This document shows, piece by piece, positions 63,860-64,000 of a DNA stretch of 64,000 nucleotides. This DNA is from Clostridiales bacterium. GTDB taxonomy: Bacteria > Bacillota > Clostridia > Saccharofermentanales > Saccharofermentanaceae. The position numbers were made by a program, and so were the translations under genes. How positions within the stretch are numbered: the first letter of the stretch is position 1; each line of letters opens with the position of its first letter. The stretch covers positions 1 to 64,000 of the forward strand of contig JAFXPN010000004.1 in assembly GCA_017527865.1 (NCBI GenBank), read 5' to 3'. A model generated the notes under the pieces. That model was not told the DNA's origin. It saw only the letters and a list, made by a program, of their open reading frames with translations, and did no database searches.

Positions 63860-64000
63860 ATGGGGAAGATTTTCTTAAGAAGAGCGGTGCGTGACCTTAA
63901 GGCAGGCGCATCGAGATATCTGGCGCTGTCTTTGCTTATCGGGTTCTCGATGTTTATAGTCTTAAGCCTTATGGGATCGGCGCTCACGGTTATTGATTAT
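63860..64000 (+). CDS. FtsX-like ABC permease, 5' part only
   Basis: The first 47 codons (MGKIFLRRAVRDLKAGASRYL and a hydrophobic helix) of a MacB/FtsX-type permease that continues beyond the window. It starts two bases after the ATP-binding gene, so the two should be co-expressed. Confidence 0.8.
   Translation, partial: MGKIFLRRAVRDLKAGASRYLALSLLIGFSMFIVLSLMGSALTVIDY

Overview
The window reads as chromosome of an anaerobic, low-to-moderate GC Clostridia (Bacillota). Supporting signs are a CIRCE site ahead of hsp20, strong AGGAGG-type ribosome binding sites, a flavo-diiron protein and a desulfoferrodoxin-like domain (typical anaerobe oxygen defence), a DUF3793/flavodoxin/Feo-type iron locus, peptidase T, GG-leader peptides, and many small zinc-ribbon or membrane proteins of the kind seen in gut and rumen Clostridia. 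I cannot name a genus. I see no rRNA, tRNA, CRISPR array, insertion sequence or intact phage.

Layout. 0-2.4 kb: an edge fragment, an orphan GG-leader peptide, a dead zinc-ribbon remnant, a lipoprotein and CIRCE-controlled hsp20. 2.4-5.5 kb: a LytTR/membrane/CPBP-protease operon facing a surface protein with duplicated domains. 5.5-12.6 kb: an operator-controlled operon (ATC hydrolase, flavo-diiron protein, membrane protein), then a giant RND transporter. 12.6-17.6 kb: a compact cluster with an AMP-ligase fused to an APH-like kinase, a coupled MFS exporter, a small membrane protein and a radical SAM enzyme. 17.7-28.5 kb: an XRE-desulfoferrodoxin fusion, a RelB/RelE-type toxin-antitoxin pair, small membrane proteins and lipoproteins, pepT, and HIRAN, NimA-like and hydrolase genes. 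28.5-34.9 kb: a GH16 lipoprotein, a diguanylate cyclase, a free-standing A-T-C NRPS module and a DUF3592 protein. 34.9-38.2 kb: a GT2-TPR-GT2 glycosyltransferase translationally coupled to a GG-leader peptide made of period-5 Asn sequons, then a decayed rolling-circle Rep gene and a repeat-rich intergenic stretch. 38.2-49.4 kb: membrane acyltransferases with XRE regulators, Nudix, lipoproteins, and a flavoprotein/TetR operon with twin operators. 49.5-55.6 kb: SPFH, pseudopilin, flavoprotein, LRR-SLH surface protein, DUF1653, tandem 52-bp hairpins and a transglutaminase-like protein. 55.7-60.5 kb: a decaying iron locus (DUF3793 with an in-frame TGA, flavodoxin, FeoB-associated protein, feoA cut to 18 codons) between the glycolytic genes gpmA and eno. 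60.5-64 kb: PanE-like reductase, hydrolase, TetR and the start of an ABC exporter.

How the parts may work together. A 16-bp palindrome, TTAGC-N4-GCTAA, lies at the promoters of the flavo-diiron operon, the DUF3793-flavodoxin-gpmA operon, the FeoB-associated gene and enolase. This suggests one metal- or iron-responsive regulon that includes two consecutive glycolytic steps. A second palindrome, RTAAC-N3-GTTAY, lies before the TetR gene and the ABC exporter, with a third copy at the flavodoxin promoter. The most unusual system is the sequon-repeat peptide with its coupled double glycosyltransferase (34.9-37.1 kb), a candidate glycosylated secreted peptide. All functional statements come from reading the sequence; no database search was run.
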